Shown: positions 28,744 through 39,115, numbered from the stretch's first letter. The stretch is 64,000 bases of DNA from Aquimarina spongiae (GCF_900141785.1 NZ_FQYP01000001.1:1-64000); one strand, 5' to 3'. The notes: generated by a model not told the origin, from the sequence alone. Translations and numbers: made by a program.

Positions 28744-29937
28744 CTAATTACTAGTTTTGGATAACAATTGATCTATACTCACTACTGTCCGAAATCCAAT
28801 ATGATCTGTAGAGGAGTCTGGAGAAGCATTCATTCTGGCCGAAGACCTATAGCTTGCACAGTATGTATCACTGCATAAAAAAGATCCTCCTTTAATAATT
28901 TTTTCGGTTGCATATGGATTAGATGGGTTTAAAGGCTTTGATGCACCTTTTGGGTTTACTGTAACATCCTGTTGGCTGATTTCTTTGTAATAATCAACAT
29001 TATACCAATCTGTTGTCCATTCCCAAACATTCCCTGCCATATCATAAAGACCATATGAATTAGAAGGGTAAGAACCAACATCTGCCAGGTACTCTGTACC
29101 ATCTTTTTGATCATTGTATACGGGAAACTCACCTGTCCAAGTATTTGCATTCTCTGTTAGTGTAGTGTGATCATTTCCCCAGAAAAATATGTCGTTCTCT
29201 ATTCCTCCACGGGCTGCATATTCCCACTCGGCTTCTGTTGGTAACCTTTTTTTAGCCCATTTGCAATAGGCCAAAGCATCTTCAAATGCAATATGGACTA
29301 CGGGTTGGTTATCTTTACCCTCTATAGAACTTTTGGGACCAGAAGGATGTTTCCAGTTAGCTCCTATGGTCCAATTCCACCATTGCGCATAATTTCTGAA
29401 ATTAGTTACCGAAGATTTGGTTTTATGAAACACAAGGGAACCGGGTTGCAAAATAGAATCGTGCGGACGAGGAGTATTGGGCGGTAGTTGTAGTTTTAGT
29501 TCTTCCCAATTCACCGGTCTTTCGGCAAGGGTTATATAGCCAGTTGCCTCGACAAATTTCTTGAATTGCGCATTAGTTACCTCTACAGTGTCCATAAAAA
29601 AACCTTTTATGGCAACTTTATGTCTTGGCTTTTCATGATTCATAGCTATAGTATCATGATCCACTGCACCTTGATAGAATTCTCCACCTGGAATCCATTG
29701 CATTCCATCAGGAATAGATATCCCATCAGGGATTTTGGTAATTAGGTCAAGGCTTTTAGAAGTGGTCTTTTCTTTTTTATCAAAATCTTTTGGAGAGAAT
29801 GTTTTTATTTCTTTTTTACAACTAAATAGTGCGCAAATTCCCAATAAATAGAACCAGATCAGTTTAATATTAAATATGTATATTTTAGACTTAAATGTCG
29901 AAGTAGATATTCTTTCCGATTGTGATTGGTTATACAT
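28744..29937 (-). CDS. Formylglycine-generating enzyme (SUMF1-type), lipoprotein
   Basis: The protein is 397 aa. After an N-terminal hydrophobic segment with lipobox ALFSC (C40), the whole SUMF1/FGE domain is present (MQWIPGGEFYQGA, DTVEVTNAQFKKFV, RLPTEAEWEYAARGG, YDMAGNVWEWTTDWY). The redox pair C355 and C360 in GGSFLCSDTYC matches the active-site Cys336/Cys341 of human FGE, followed by SSARMNASPDSSTDHIGFR, so it should be a real oxygen-dependent FGE. It converts the signature Cys of sulfatases to formylglycine. The lipid anchor places it outside the inner membrane. A Cys-type sulfatase gene lies just upstream on the same strand. Confidence 0.92.
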   Translation of the reverse strand: MYNQSQSERISTSTFKSKIYIFNIKLIWFYLLGICALFSCKKEIKTFSPKDFDKKEKTTSKSLDLITKIPDGISIPDGMQWIPGGEFYQGAVDHDTIAMNHEKPRHKVAIKGFFMDTVEVTNAQFKKFVEATGYITLAERPVNWEELKLQLPPNTPRPHDSILQPGSLVFHKTKSSVTNFRNYAQWWNWTIGANWKHPSGPKSSIEGKDNQPVVHIAFEDALAYCKWAKKRLPTEAEWEYAARGGIENDIFFWGNDHTTLTENANTWTGEFPVYNDQKDGTEYLADVGSYPSNSYGLYDMAGNVWEWTTDWYNVDYYKEISQQDVTVNPKGASKPLNPSNPYATEKIIKGGSFLCSDTYCASYRSSARMNASPDSSTDHIGFRTVVSIDQLLSKTSN

Positions 29938-30141
29938 GAAATTATTAATGTTGAGTTTTGCGTAACAAAATTAGAGTTCTCTTTTCAATCATTGCCTCCA
30001 TTATATAAAAATTAGCAATACTTTGATTCTTTTTTATTGATTGCATAAATTAAGTATGCGAATTGCAGTGGTTTTTAAAACTGCTAAGATTCTATTCCAT
30101 TTGGGATAATGGGCATCTATATTATTTCAAGTGTGACATAT

Positions 30142-31800
30142 TTATTTACTAGCCATGTTTCCTTTCCATCCTCTATTAAATTGTTCTAATAATTTTGCAA
30201 CTATTTCGGGGTTTTCATTTGCTATATTAACAGATTCTTCAGGATCACTAATGTGATCGTAAAGTTCTAAAAACACCGGAGGCTTTTCTTTATCTGTATA
30301 ATCTTTCCAAACAATTAATCGATGGGTTTTGGTTCGCATTGCATATCCCATCAGGTTGTTTTCAAATAGGACTCTATCCCATTTTTCTTGTTGTTGGTTT
30401 TTAATCTTTTCTTCCACCTCGACAATAAGAGGACCGAAATAAGTTTCACGCATTCCTTGTGAAAGAGGATTTGCCGCCCATTCTCGAAGCGCCGGAGAAG
30501 GGAATTGGCTAAACGCTGCTTTTTTCCATTCCATATTTGGGTTTTGGAGAAGTGGAACAAAACTTTGCCCTTCCAAATGTTCTGGTGGATGTAAACCAGC
30601 TAACTCTACCAAAGTAGGATACATATCGACCAACTCTACCAGTGCTTCTGTGGAAGTACCTTTATTGCTTTTATGCATATTAGGTGTATTTATTATCATA
30701 GGTACACGAGTAGAAATTTCGTAGTTGGTAGCTTTACCCCAAATTCCCATTTCTCCTAAATGCCAACCATGATCGCTCCAAAGTAAAATAATAGTATTTT
30801 CTCTTAGATCAAGTTCTTCCAAAGTTTGTATTACTTTGCCTATTTGCGCATCAATATAGGTAACCGAACTTAGATAGGCATGTTTTAATACTCGGGCAAG
30901 GGAGTCATTGATTTTTCCTTTTTTGGGAATACCACTTCGTACGCGCAATTCAAAAGAAGGGTGTAACCCCATGGCAGCTCCATTTTCAGGGCCTTCCGTT
31001 TGAGAAGATAACTTTATATTTTCTGGAGTATACATATCCCAATATTTTTTGGGAGCTAACCAATCCAAATGAGGTTTTTTGAAACCTACTCCCAGGAAAA
31101 ATGGTTTGCCAGAATTTTTCTCTTTAAGTTCTTTTAAAGTTTCTTTGGCTAGTAATGCATTATATCCATCTTCGTAAAAATAATCAGGAACATCTGCCTT
31201 TTCGTACGCAGGACCTTTACCTAATCCTTTACTCGCAGCATCCTTCCCGTATTTGGCAATCATATCGGCTTTATTCTCTTTGTACATCTTTTGATTTTCT
31301 GGAAGTGCAAATCCGCCCGGAGTTGTTTCTCTGGTAAATTTCATTCTCTCCAAAGCGGGCTCTCTACTCCAAGAAAGCTCAGGATCACTAAAAGATGGTT
31401 TATGATATATTTTTCCTATTTGAATGGTTTCATATCCGTTGTCTTTGAAATGTTGGGGTAAAGTGATAATATCAGGATTTACATCTCTGAAATAGGCATA
31501 ATTCTCAACTACTTTAATCGTTTCGGGCCTTGAGCCAGTCATTAAACTTGCTCGAGATGGACTACAAATAGCTTGTTGTGTATAAGCCTTATTAAATAAT
31601 AAACCGTTGGCCGCCAACGAATCAATATTTGGAGTAATTGCAATCTCAGAACCATAACAACCCAACTCAGGACGTAAATCATCTATGGCAATAAACAAAA
31701 TATTAGGTTTAGTTTCTTCTTGTATATCCTTTTTTGAAAGTTCTTTTTGCTTGCAACCTCCAATGAGTAATAATAAGAATGCAAAATGAAATAATTTCAT
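30142..31800 (-). CDS. S1-family sulfatase, iduronate-2-sulfatase-like lipoprotein
   Basis: The protein is 552 aa from the ATG at 31800, chosen because MKLFHFAFLLLLIGGC is a clean lipoprotein signal (C16); an earlier in-frame start would hide it. The core starts at NILFIAIDDLRPELGCYG, a hallmark of the iduronate-2-sulfatase-like group (S1_7). The formylglycine signature is C79 in CSPSRASLMTG; WSDHGWHLGEMGIWGKATNYE and STRVPMII complete the site. In Zobellia-type carrageenan loci an S1_7 member acts on an anhydrogalactose 2-sulfate or galactose 4-sulfate; the exact bond here is unknown. It may be cotranscribed with the FGE gene 204 bp downstream. Confidence 0.9.
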   Translation of the reverse strand: MKLFHFAFLLLLIGGCKQKELSKKDIQEETKPNILFIAIDDLRPELGCYGSEIAITPNIDSLAANGLLFNKAYTQQAICSPSRASLMTGSRPETIKVVENYAYFRDVNPDIITLPQHFKDNGYETIQIGKIYHKPSFSDPELSWSREPALERMKFTRETTPGGFALPENQKMYKENKADMIAKYGKDAASKGLGKGPAYEKADVPDYFYEDGYNALLAKETLKELKEKNSGKPFFLGVGFKKPHLDWLAPKKYWDMYTPENIKLSSQTEGPENGAAMGLHPSFELRVRSGIPKKGKINDSLARVLKHAYLSSVTYIDAQIGKVIQTLEELDLRENTIILLWSDHGWHLGEMGIWGKATNYEISTRVPMIINTPNMHKSNKGTSTEALVELVDMYPTLVELAGLHPPEHLEGQSFVPLLQNPNMEWKKAAFSQFPSPALREWAANPLSQGMRETYFGPLIVEVEEKIKNQQQEKWDRVLFENNLMGYAMRTKTHRLIVWKDYTDKEKPPVFLELYDHISDPEESVNIANENPEIVAKLLEQFNRGWKGNMASK

Positions 31801-31998
31801 TAATGATTGATTTATGTAATTAATTTTTCCAGCACATGAGTACTGCAAAGAATGTATCAAGCGAAAATAGGTAATGAGGATCAATCTTAGAATTCATGAA
31901 TTACCTTATGTATACACTAAATTAACTTTCCTAATGATATCCATTATGATTTCATATTATTTTAACGAAACAAAAACTTCAATCTATATAAAAGGGGT

Positions 31999-33042
31999 AT
32001 GCACATAAAAAAAAAGATAGGTTATAAGAATGAAAAAGAGCTTTTGTTATTTGAACTATCAAATGATAATAATATAACTGTTAAAATAACCAACTACGGG
32101 GCAACAATCACTTCTATAGTGACTCCTGATTGCAACGGGAAGTTGGAAGAAATTACTTGTGGTTTTGATAATATAGAGACCTATTTTTCGGAAAACTATT
32201 TGAAACATAACCCCTATTTTGGAGCCACAATAGGAAGATGTGCATCACGTATAGATAGCGGAGTGTTTGAAATAGAGGGACAAAAATATCGATTACCAAA
32301 GAATGATAGAGGAAATCATCTGCATGGTGGTTGGAAAGGGTTTGATAAAAAAATGTGGGAAGCAACTTGTAGAGAAGAAGATGGTCAAACGTACCTTGTT
32401 ATGAAATTGCAAAGTTCTCATATGGAAGAAGGCTATCCTGGTAATGTTTCTGTTACGGTAGAATTTCATTTGAACAATGCTAACGAACTAAGCATTTTAT
32501 ATCATGCGGGGACTGATATGGTTACACCAATATCGTTGACAAATCATACGTATTTTAACTTATCTGGTTTCGCCGAAAATGTAGAGCATCACCAGGCAAT
32601 TATTTATTCGGATCACTTATTAGAATTGAGTGACCTGGGTATAGCTAATGGCACTATCGTCTCATTAGATCAAAAAGATGAAGATTTTAGAACAGGAAAA
32701 GCAATTGGGACTACGATGAAAGCTTTGGAAAAAGGATATGATCATTATTATTTATTCGATAATAATTTTGAATTGACTAAAGTGGCTTCGTTTTTTCATC
32801 CTACTAGTAAACGAGCTCTAGATGTTTCTACAACAGAACCAGGGATGCTTTTTTACACCGGATATTTTATTTCTGACCAATTAAGTCGTGAAAATGGTGA
32901 CCAATATGATAAATTTAAAGGTTTTTGCTGCGAAACCCATAGATATCCTAATGCACCAAACCTAGAAAATACACCAAAAGGAATTACGTATCCAAATGCT
33001 CCATATACAAGTAAGACCGTTTTTAGGTTTTACGTGGGTTAA
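31999..33042 (+). CDS. galM: Aldose 1-epimerase (galactose mutarotase)
   Basis: The protein is 347 aa, full length for GalM. Seen are NYGATITSIVTPD, the binding motif FGATIGRCASRI, NHLHGG, the catalytic His in SLTNHTYFNLSG and the catalytic Glu in TTEPGMLFYTGYF, plus FCCETHRYPNAPN near the end. No signal peptide is present, so it should be cytoplasmic. It interconverts galactose anomers released from carrageenan. It is divergent from the sulfatase gene, with 198 bp between. Confidence 0.92.
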   Translation: MHIKKKIGYKNEKELLLFELSNDNNITVKITNYGATITSIVTPDCNGKLEEITCGFDNIETYFSENYLKHNPYFGATIGRCASRIDSGVFEIEGQKYRLPKNDRGNHLHGGWKGFDKKMWEATCREEDGQTYLVMKLQSSHMEEGYPGNVSVTVEFHLNNANELSILYHAGTDMVTPISLTNHTYFNLSGFAENVEHHQAIIYSDHLLELSDLGIANGTIVSLDQKDEDFRTGKAIGTTMKALEKGYDHYYLFDNNFELTKVASFFHPTSKRALDVSTTEPGMLFYTGYFISDQLSRENGDQYDKFKGFCCETHRYPNAPNLENTPKGITYPNAPYTSKTVFRFYVG

Positions 33043-33260
33043 AGGTTTTTCAATATTTTCTATTAGATTTCTTTACAGCTTGTTATACACTATTTATACA
33101 ATTTTTAATGCTCTAAAACGCTCTTGTATCTGATTAGCAGGAGCACCTTGATTTTTAGCAAATTGGTAAAATAGTGCTATAGTAAGTTAATTTTCAACTC
33201 ATTAGAATGTGATTGTCACCCTAGTTTTGCTCGCAATATTTAACATAAACTCAATTACTT

Positions 33261-35285
33261 ATGAAAAAAAATGTTGCAATAGCATTGTTGTTGTTTCTTA
33301 TGATTATCGAACTACGAGGACAACAACCTGTAGAAACTATTAATCCTGATGACACCTTTGTTTTGGTAGGTGATATGTCGGATGAATTTGATAGCGGTGG
33401 AATCAATTGGTCCCAAAAATGGGAACAAACTAATAATTTACCCAATATCGCAGCTTGGAATTTAACTAATCAGACCAACGTGACCAGGGGAGAATATTTT
33501 GACAGAGGTTCTGCAAAAATTACCGCCAGATATAATGGTGTTAATCCTGATGGGACTTCTATTGATGTAAATGGGAAATATTACAACTCAGGATGTCTCC
33601 AATCCAAAAAAGTACTACCTGTAAATTTTGAAGGATATATCGAGGCTGTTATCAGGGGAGCGGATATCGATAATCCGGACCCACATCCTTTTAATGGAGG
33701 TGTTGACCGCTCAAGAGGATTGTGCCCTGCTTTTTGGTTATACAGTAAATTTTTTGATAACAATCCTGCAGATGGAGGTGTAATCTACACCGAAATTGAT
33801 ATTCAGGAACTACAACAGCACGATTTCTACAATGGAGTTCAGGATGGGGTAGAAGATACAGAATCAAATCTACATATTGCTTTTAAAAACGGTAGTGGAA
33901 GAAGATGGGTGAGACCTAAACAAAATCCGGATGAACAATTAAATAAGTACGCTCTTGGTTTTGATCCTAGAAAAGATTGGCATACCTATGGGTGTGAGAT
34001 TACTCGAGATGAGATTCATTTCTTTGTTGATGGTAAAAAAGTAGGGAAGACTTTAAAAAATACACATTGGGGGAAATTACCAATGCGTGTCATTATGTCC
34101 CTAGGTATGAGAGTACCATTTGTTGATTTTGGAGGTAATGCTTTTACTTCATTCGACCCACAAGGTGATTATCCTAATAACCAACGCTTACAGACATTGG
34201 CAGAGAGAGCACGACAACAATTAGGAGAACTACCAGAGTCTATGTACGTGGATTATATACGGGTTTGGAATAAGACTGCCACAGGGGCAAATATTCCTCC
34301 TCAATTGGCAATTACTAATCCTAAGTCTAATGAACAATTTGATGCTGGGCAGGAAATTTTAATACAGGCAAATGTTTCAGATACGGATGGGAGTATTGCT
34401 AAAGTAGAGTTTTACGATGGAACTCAACTTTTAGGGACACAGGCAAGTTCTCCTTATCAATTTGGGTATACATCCGCTCCAAATGGAAATAGAACGATTA
34501 GAGTTGTAGCTTTTGATGACAAAGGAGCACAAACCGAGAAAACGGTAACTGTTATTGTTAATTCTTCAAACCCTGATCCTAACCCAGGCGGTGAGTTTTA
34601 TATTGTAAATAGAGTGTCTGGAAGAAAACTTCGTCCTGCTAATGATAAAAATGGAGCAAGTATCAAACTTTCACCAGTTCGTAATATCAGTAATTGGGTA
34701 AAATGGAGAAAAATAAATACCGATAATGGCTGGTTTTATTTGCAAAATGTAAAAACGGGAAAATACTTTAGACCTCAGGGAGCAAATGGATCAGATGGTA
34801 CTACCTTGGAGCAGCAGCCTAATACATTTGTTGGAGCTTGGACACAATGGAAAGAAATACCTTCCAATTCAGGATATGTGTTTTTAAGAAATAGAGCTTC
34901 AGGGAAATATATAAGGCCTAAAATGAACAAGATAAATAGTTTGATTGAATTAAGACCTAGTTCAGAGATTACTAATGTGACTCAATGGAAACTACAAGCT
35001 GTCGGTAAGACAAATCAAAAACTTAGTACAAGCCTTGCAAATTTGGATGTTATGATCAAGGTGTATCCTAATCCTGCAGAAGATTACGTGACTCTGGCAT
35101 TCAACAATTTCAAAAGTGATGATGTAGAAGTTACGGTTGTCGATATCTTGGGAAGTGAGATTTCTATACCACAATCGATTGTTGACAACAGAATGATGCT
35201 TGACGTTAGTAATTTGAGTGGACTATACGTATTAAAAATACAAGCGGGTACTCATACCTTTTCAAAACAATTAGTCATAAAATAA
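33261..35285 (+). CDS. cgkA: Kappa-carrageenase-like GH16 with Ig-like, beta-trefoil and T9SS modules
   Basis: The protein is 674 aa. It has a signal peptide (to about residue 20), a GH16 catalytic domain (about 30-335), a bacterial Ig-like module (about 340-430; PQLAITNPKSNEQFDAG, AKVEFYDG), a CBM13-like beta-trefoil (about 440-590, three repeats each with YFRPQ/YIRPK-type motifs) and a T9SS type A tail (VYPNPAEDYV). The catalytic motif is E178-I-D-I-Q-E183 in YTEIDIQELQ. It matches the Pseudoalteromonas kappa-carrageenase pattern (YSEIDVVELTQ, PFDPRNDFHTYG, SMEVDYVRTW) much better than agarases or porphyranases. It is predicted to be an extracellular endo-kappa-carrageenase. Confidence 0.85.
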   Translation: MKKNVAIALLLFLMIIELRGQQPVETINPDDTFVLVGDMSDEFDSGGINWSQKWEQTNNLPNIAAWNLTNQTNVTRGEYFDRGSAKITARYNGVNPDGTSIDVNGKYYNSGCLQSKKVLPVNFEGYIEAVIRGADIDNPDPHPFNGGVDRSRGLCPAFWLYSKFFDNNPADGGVIYTEIDIQELQQHDFYNGVQDGVEDTESNLHIAFKNGSGRRWVRPKQNPDEQLNKYALGFDPRKDWHTYGCEITRDEIHFFVDGKKVGKTLKNTHWGKLPMRVIMSLGMRVPFVDFGGNAFTSFDPQGDYPNNQRLQTLAERARQQLGELPESMYVDYIRVWNKTATGANIPPQLAITNPKSNEQFDAGQEILIQANVSDTDGSIAKVEFYDGTQLLGTQASSPYQFGYTSAPNGNRTIRVVAFDDKGAQTEKTVTVIVNSSNPDPNPGGEFYIVNRVSGRKLRPANDKNGASIKLSPVRNISNWVKWRKINTDNGWFYLQNVKTGKYFRPQGANGSDGTTLEQQPNTFVGAWTQWKEIPSNSGYVFLRNRASGKYIRPKMNKINSLIELRPSSEITNVTQWKLQAVGKTNQKLSTSLANLDVMIKVYPNPAEDYVTLAFNNFKSDDVEVTVVDILGSEISIPQSIVDNRMMLDVSNLSGLYVLKIQAGTHTFSKQLVIK

Positions 35286-35489
35286 TTGATTATGAGTTCG
35301 GTATATGATATAGAAATGTGGTGAAAACAATCTTTTTTCATTGTGAAGCTTCATCTTACTCAAATTATTCTCAACAAAACAATGAAAATTACTTGTTTAC
35401 TATCTTAGAACCTTAAAAATTATACCGAACTCTTTTGATTTGTTGTTACTATAGTTTATTAAATTAGAAAGAGAACAAAGTAGGAAGTA

Positions 35490-36902
35490 ATGATTAACAA
35501 AAATGTAATGAAGTACAAATTTATTTTTACCAGTATTTTTTTAGTGACACAACTAATTATTGGTCAACAAAAACCTAATATCGTATTACTTTTTGCTGAT
35601 GATGCAGGGTATTCAGATTTTGGTTTTCAAGGAAGTAAAATTATGAAAACGCCTAATTTGGATAAGTTGGCTCGTAGAGGCGTAATTTTTTCTCAAGGGT
35701 ACGTTACCGATGCCACTTGTGGACCATCCAGAGCTGGATTGATAACTGGTCGGTATCAACAAAGATTTGGATATGAAGAAATTAATGTCCCTGGATATAT
35801 GAGCAAGAATTCTGCTTTATTAGGTGATGATATGGGATTACCATTGAATCAGATGACCATGGCAGATTATCTAAAAAAACTAGGGTATACTAATGCTTTG
35901 TTTGGGAAATGGCATTTGGGTGATGCGGATAGGTATCATCCATTAAAAAGAGGTTTTGATGTGTTTTATGGTTTTAGAGGAGGAGATAGGAGCTATTTTG
36001 AATATCCAGATCCTTCAAAAATTCATCATGATAAAAGAATGGAACGCGGTTTTGGAAATTATGAGGAACCGAAATCCTATGTGACAGATTTGTTAGCCGA
36101 CGAAGCTGTCAATTTCATAGAAAATAATAAGAATACCCCTTTTTTTGTAATGCTATCCTTTAATGCAGTTCATACACCTATGGAAGCTAGAAAAGAAGAT
36201 TTGGAAAAATTTCCAAATCTTGACGGAAAGCGAAAAGAACTTGCAGCCATGACTCTTGCTATGGATAGGGCTTGCGGAAAAGTTTTGGATAAACTTAAAG
36301 AACTTGGACTAGACAAAAATACCATTGTCGTATTTTCCAATGATAACGGAGGGCCCACAGACAAGAATGCTTCGGATAACAGACCATTGAGTGGTACCAA
36401 ATCCAATCATTTGGAAGGAGGACTAAGAGTTCCTTTTATTCTGAGTTGGCCTGATAAAATTGATAAAGGGATAGTATATAATTATCCTGTTAGCACGCTG
36501 GATTTGTTACCTACCTTTTATAGTGCTGGGGGTGGAAATCTTGGGGATCTAACCAAAATAGATGGTGTAGATTTGTTACCATTCTTGATTCACAAAAATA
36601 CAACTGGTCGGCCGCATCAAGAATTATTTTGGAAAAAAGACGTAAGAGCTGTTTTAAGGGAGGGAGATATGAAATTGATCCGTTTTCCGGATAGGCCAGC
36701 AGAATTATATGATTTGTCAAAAGACATTTCTGAACAATACAATTTAGCACATCAATACCCAGAAAAAGTTAAGGAGATGTTCAAAAAGATATTTGAATGG
36801 GAGCTAACCCTAGAACGACCTCTTTGGCTTTTAAAAAGGAAATTTGAAAAATATGATATTGATCGTATGGACGCCTATAGAAATGGTAGTTTAAAGGATT
36901 GA
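35490..36902 (+). CDS. S1-family sulfatase, secreted or periplasmic
   Basis: The protein is 470 aa. A type I signal peptide ends near IIGQQ; starting at internal Met7 would give an equally good signal. The core begins [17 protein letters not shown]. The formylglycine signature is C77 in [25 protein letters not shown] and [19 protein letters not shown] complete the metal and sulfate site. It is of the S1_19-like or arylsulfatase A-like type, as reported for carrageenan 4-O-sulfatases, but subfamily assignment is from memory. It follows the kappa-carrageenase-like gene after 204 bp and ends the carrageenan locus. Confidence 0.9.
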   Translation: MINKNVMKYKFIFTSIFLVTQLIIGQQKPNIVLLFADDAGYSDFGFQGSKIMKTPNLDKLARRGVIFSQGYVTDATCGPSRAGLITGRYQQRFGYEEINVPGYMSKNSALLGDDMGLPLNQMTMADYLKKLGYTNALFGKWHLGDADRYHPLKRGFDVFYGFRGGDRSYFEYPDPSKIHHDKRMERGFGNYEEPKSYVTDLLADEAVNFIENNKNTPFFVMLSFNAVHTPMEARKEDLEKFPNLDGKRKELAAMTLAMDRACGKVLDKLKELGLDKNTIVVFSNDNGGPTDKNASDNRPLSGTKSNHLEGGLRVPFILSWPDKIDKGIVYNYPVSTLDLLPTFYSAGGGNLGDLTKIDGVDLLPFLIHKNTTGRPHQELFWKKDVRAVLREGDMKLIRFPDRPAELYDLSKDISEQYNLAHQYPEKVKEMFKKIFEWELTLERPLWLLKRKFEKYDIDRMDAYRNGSLKD

Positions 36903-36929
36903 TAGTTTAGTATTCATTTATGTTTTTCC

Positions 36930-37439
36930 TTACAATTTCATCTCAAAAAGACAACAATTGGGTTCCTCTTGATAATGTTGAGGTAGTGAGGCGGTATCGG
37001 TAAGCTCAAAAATTCCTAAAAATTCAAACCCTGCAGACGTATAGTGCTTGATTAAGCTTTTGTTATTACCCAGTGTATCTAGTCGAATGTATTTCTTTCC
37101 ATGTTCCTTTGCATGCACCTTGGCCCAGGTAACCAGCGTATGGATGTAGCCATTTCCTCTAAAACTGGGATGATTACAAATTCTATGGATATAGATCCCA
37201 TCATTTTGATCCCGATCTCCCCATATTTCTTTGTCGGTATAAGCAATTGCCCAGTTGAACACAATTTGCTCGTTTACGACCAACTTCCATTGTCGTCCTT
37301 CTTCTATTTCTTGTTGTACAAACGCAGCTTCAAAATAGGGCCATACCACCACATTGTGCTGTATTTGTGTATTCCTGGCGGCTTCGTACAGTTCTAAAAT
37401 TGCTGGGATATCAGATAGTTCGCAGTTGTGAATGTTCAT
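36930..37439 (-). CDS. GNAT-family N-acetyltransferase
   Basis: The protein is 169 aa from the ATG at 37439. I prefer this start because MNIHNCELSDIPAILELYEAA is the usual GNAT beginning; a longer frame reaches 37553. The acetyl-CoA loop is seen as HPSFRGNGYIHTLVTWA, followed by IRLDTLGNNKSLIKHYTSAGFEFLG. The substrate is unknown. Confidence 0.85.
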   Translation of the reverse strand: MNIHNCELSDIPAILELYEAARNTQIQHNVVVWPYFEAAFVQQEIEEGRQWKLVVNEQIVFNWAIAYTDKEIWGDRDQNDGIYIHRICNHPSFRGNGYIHTLVTWAKVHAKEHGKKYIRLDTLGNNKSLIKHYTSAGFEFLGIFELTDTASLPQHYQEEPNCCLFEMKL

Positions 37440-37655
37440 GGTTTTTAGTTTTAGCAAAGATCGAGGTATTACAAAAAGGGTACAACCCGAAAATTGCTTA
37501 GGTAGGGTAAAATTATTAAAATTTTGAAAGTATTTGTTGGTACTATTTAACATTTAGAATTCTTGTAAAAGCATTGTCAATTGCTGTAGTTCTTATATTT
37601 TCTATCTTTATATCATCAACCCTTGTAACTGCATAATACCTTAGCAAAAAACAAA

Positions 37656-38237
37656 ATGAAAAAGCCTTTGATTAAATCGATTTCAAAACACGTCAAATTA
37701 AGTGCCGAGGAAGAAAATTTAATGGAGACATATTGGAGGGAGAAAATCCTCGAAAAAGGGGATTACTTATTGAGAAATGGAGAAGTTTGCCGAAGCGATA
37801 ATTATGTGGTTAATGGAATATTAAAGGCTTTTTATATAAATTCTGAAACAGGGAAAGAGGAAATCCTATATTTTGCAATTGAAAACTGGTGGGCAACAGA
37901 TATTGATAGTTTTCAAAAACAAAAACCTTCTGTTTACAATATTCAGGCCATCGAAAAGACTACATTACTTCAGATTAGCCATAATTCTTTTGAAGAAATG
38001 TTGAAAGAAATTCCAAAACTTGAACGCTTTTTTAGAATAATCCTTGAAAATTACATTGGCAGTTTACAGCGCCGAATAATCATTAACAAAGTACTTGACA
38101 CAGAACAACGATATATAGCGTTTTTGGAAAGTTATCCAAAAATTGCCGAAAAAGCCCCCAACTATCTTATTGCGTCTTATTTGGGGGTTACTCCCGAATT
38201 TTTGAGCAGAGTTCGTAAAAAACTTCAAGCATCTTAA
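37656..38237 (+). CDS. Crp/Fnr-family transcriptional regulator
   Basis: The protein is 193 aa with a cyclic-nucleotide-binding-like N-terminal half (EKGDYLLRNGEVCRSDNYVV, NGILKAFYI) and a short C-terminal helix-turn-helix (YLIASYLGVTPEFLSRVRKK). No Fe-S cysteine cluster is visible. It lies 64 bp upstream of the azoreductase gene on the same strand and may control it. Confidence 0.88.
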   Translation: MKKPLIKSISKHVKLSAEEENLMETYWREKILEKGDYLLRNGEVCRSDNYVVNGILKAFYINSETGKEEILYFAIENWWATDIDSFQKQKPSVYNIQAIEKTTLLQISHNSFEEMLKEIPKLERFFRIILENYIGSLQRRIIINKVLDTEQRYIAFLESYPKIAEKAPNYLIASYLGVTPEFLSRVRKKLQAS

Positions 38238-38301
38238 ACTACATCAATTTTTTTCATTTTTCTAATCCAGAACTTTGTCTCATAATCAAAATTTAAAGAA
38301 T

Positions 38302-38925
38302 ATGAATAAGGTTTTAATTATCAACGCAAGTGTAAGAAAGGAAAATTCACATAGTCGAAGACTTACACAACTTTTTGAGGATAAATGGAAAAAGAAAAAT
38401 CCAAAGGATATTTTTACATATCAGGAAGTTGGATTAGAAGAAATCCCACCCATAAATGAAAAGTGGATCGCCAGCGCATTTATAAGACCTCAAGATAGAA
38501 CCGAAAAAAATCAATCTGGCGTGGCATATAGTAATCAGTTAGTCGAAGAATTTAAGATGCATAATATTTATGTAATTGGAACACCAATGTATAATTGGTC
38601 AATTCCTAGCGGACTAAAATCCTATATCGACCAACTTATGCGAATCAATGAGACCTGGAAATTTCGTTCAGGAAAACCCGATGGCAATTATATGGGATTA
38701 CTCAAAGATAAAAAAATGTTCATTTTTTCGAGTCGTGGGGATTCTGGATATGGGGAAAGTGAAAAAAATGCGCATATGAATTTCCAGACGACATATCTCA
38801 AATTTGTGTTCGGAATAATGGGAATAGAGGATATTTCAATACTATCATTGGACAATGAGGAGTTTGGAGGGGAATTATTTGAGAATTCTAAAAAAGAAAT
38901 CTATAAAAAAATGGAACAGATTTAA
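38302..38925 (+). CDS. azoR: FMN-dependent NADH-azoreductase (AzoR-like flavodoxin fold)
   Basis: The protein is 207 aa from the ATG at 38302; a TTG 27 bp upstream is less likely. Flavodoxin-like fold: VLIINASVRKENSHSRRLT for phosphate binding, GTPMYNWSIPSGLKSYIDQ for FMN, and SSRGDSGYG. It reduces quinones and azo compounds using NAD(P)H. Position behind the Crp/Fnr gene suggests an electrophile- or redox-stress role (inference). Confidence 0.85.
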   Translation: MNKVLIINASVRKENSHSRRLTQLFEDKWKKKNPKDIFTYQEVGLEEIPPINEKWIASAFIRPQDRTEKNQSGVAYSNQLVEEFKMHNIYVIGTPMYNWSIPSGLKSYIDQLMRINETWKFRSGKPDGNYMGLLKDKKMFIFSSRGDSGYGESEKNAHMNFQTTYLKFVFGIMGIEDISILSLDNEEFGGELFENSKKEIYKKMEQI

Positions 38926-39115
38926 AAAACAATAGTAACCATGACTGTTGGTAATAAGGTTTTTAATTCTTGCTGATATCATTTATCATAAAAAAATGTT
39001 TTTGCTTTAAATGCAAATCAAAAGTAGTTTTTGTAAATTCAGTATTAGTTTAAAATTGAAAAATTATTCAGTTAAACCTGCTACTTTTTAGATACGCAAC
39101 GCTAGATAACATTCG

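Noticed and set aside
1..36902. Agar or porphyran utilisation locus
   Set aside because: No GH117, GH86, GH50 or porphyranase pattern was seen, and the kinase and aldolase are of the D-galactonate (DgoK, KDPGal) type, with GH82- and kappa-carrageenase-like enzymes present.
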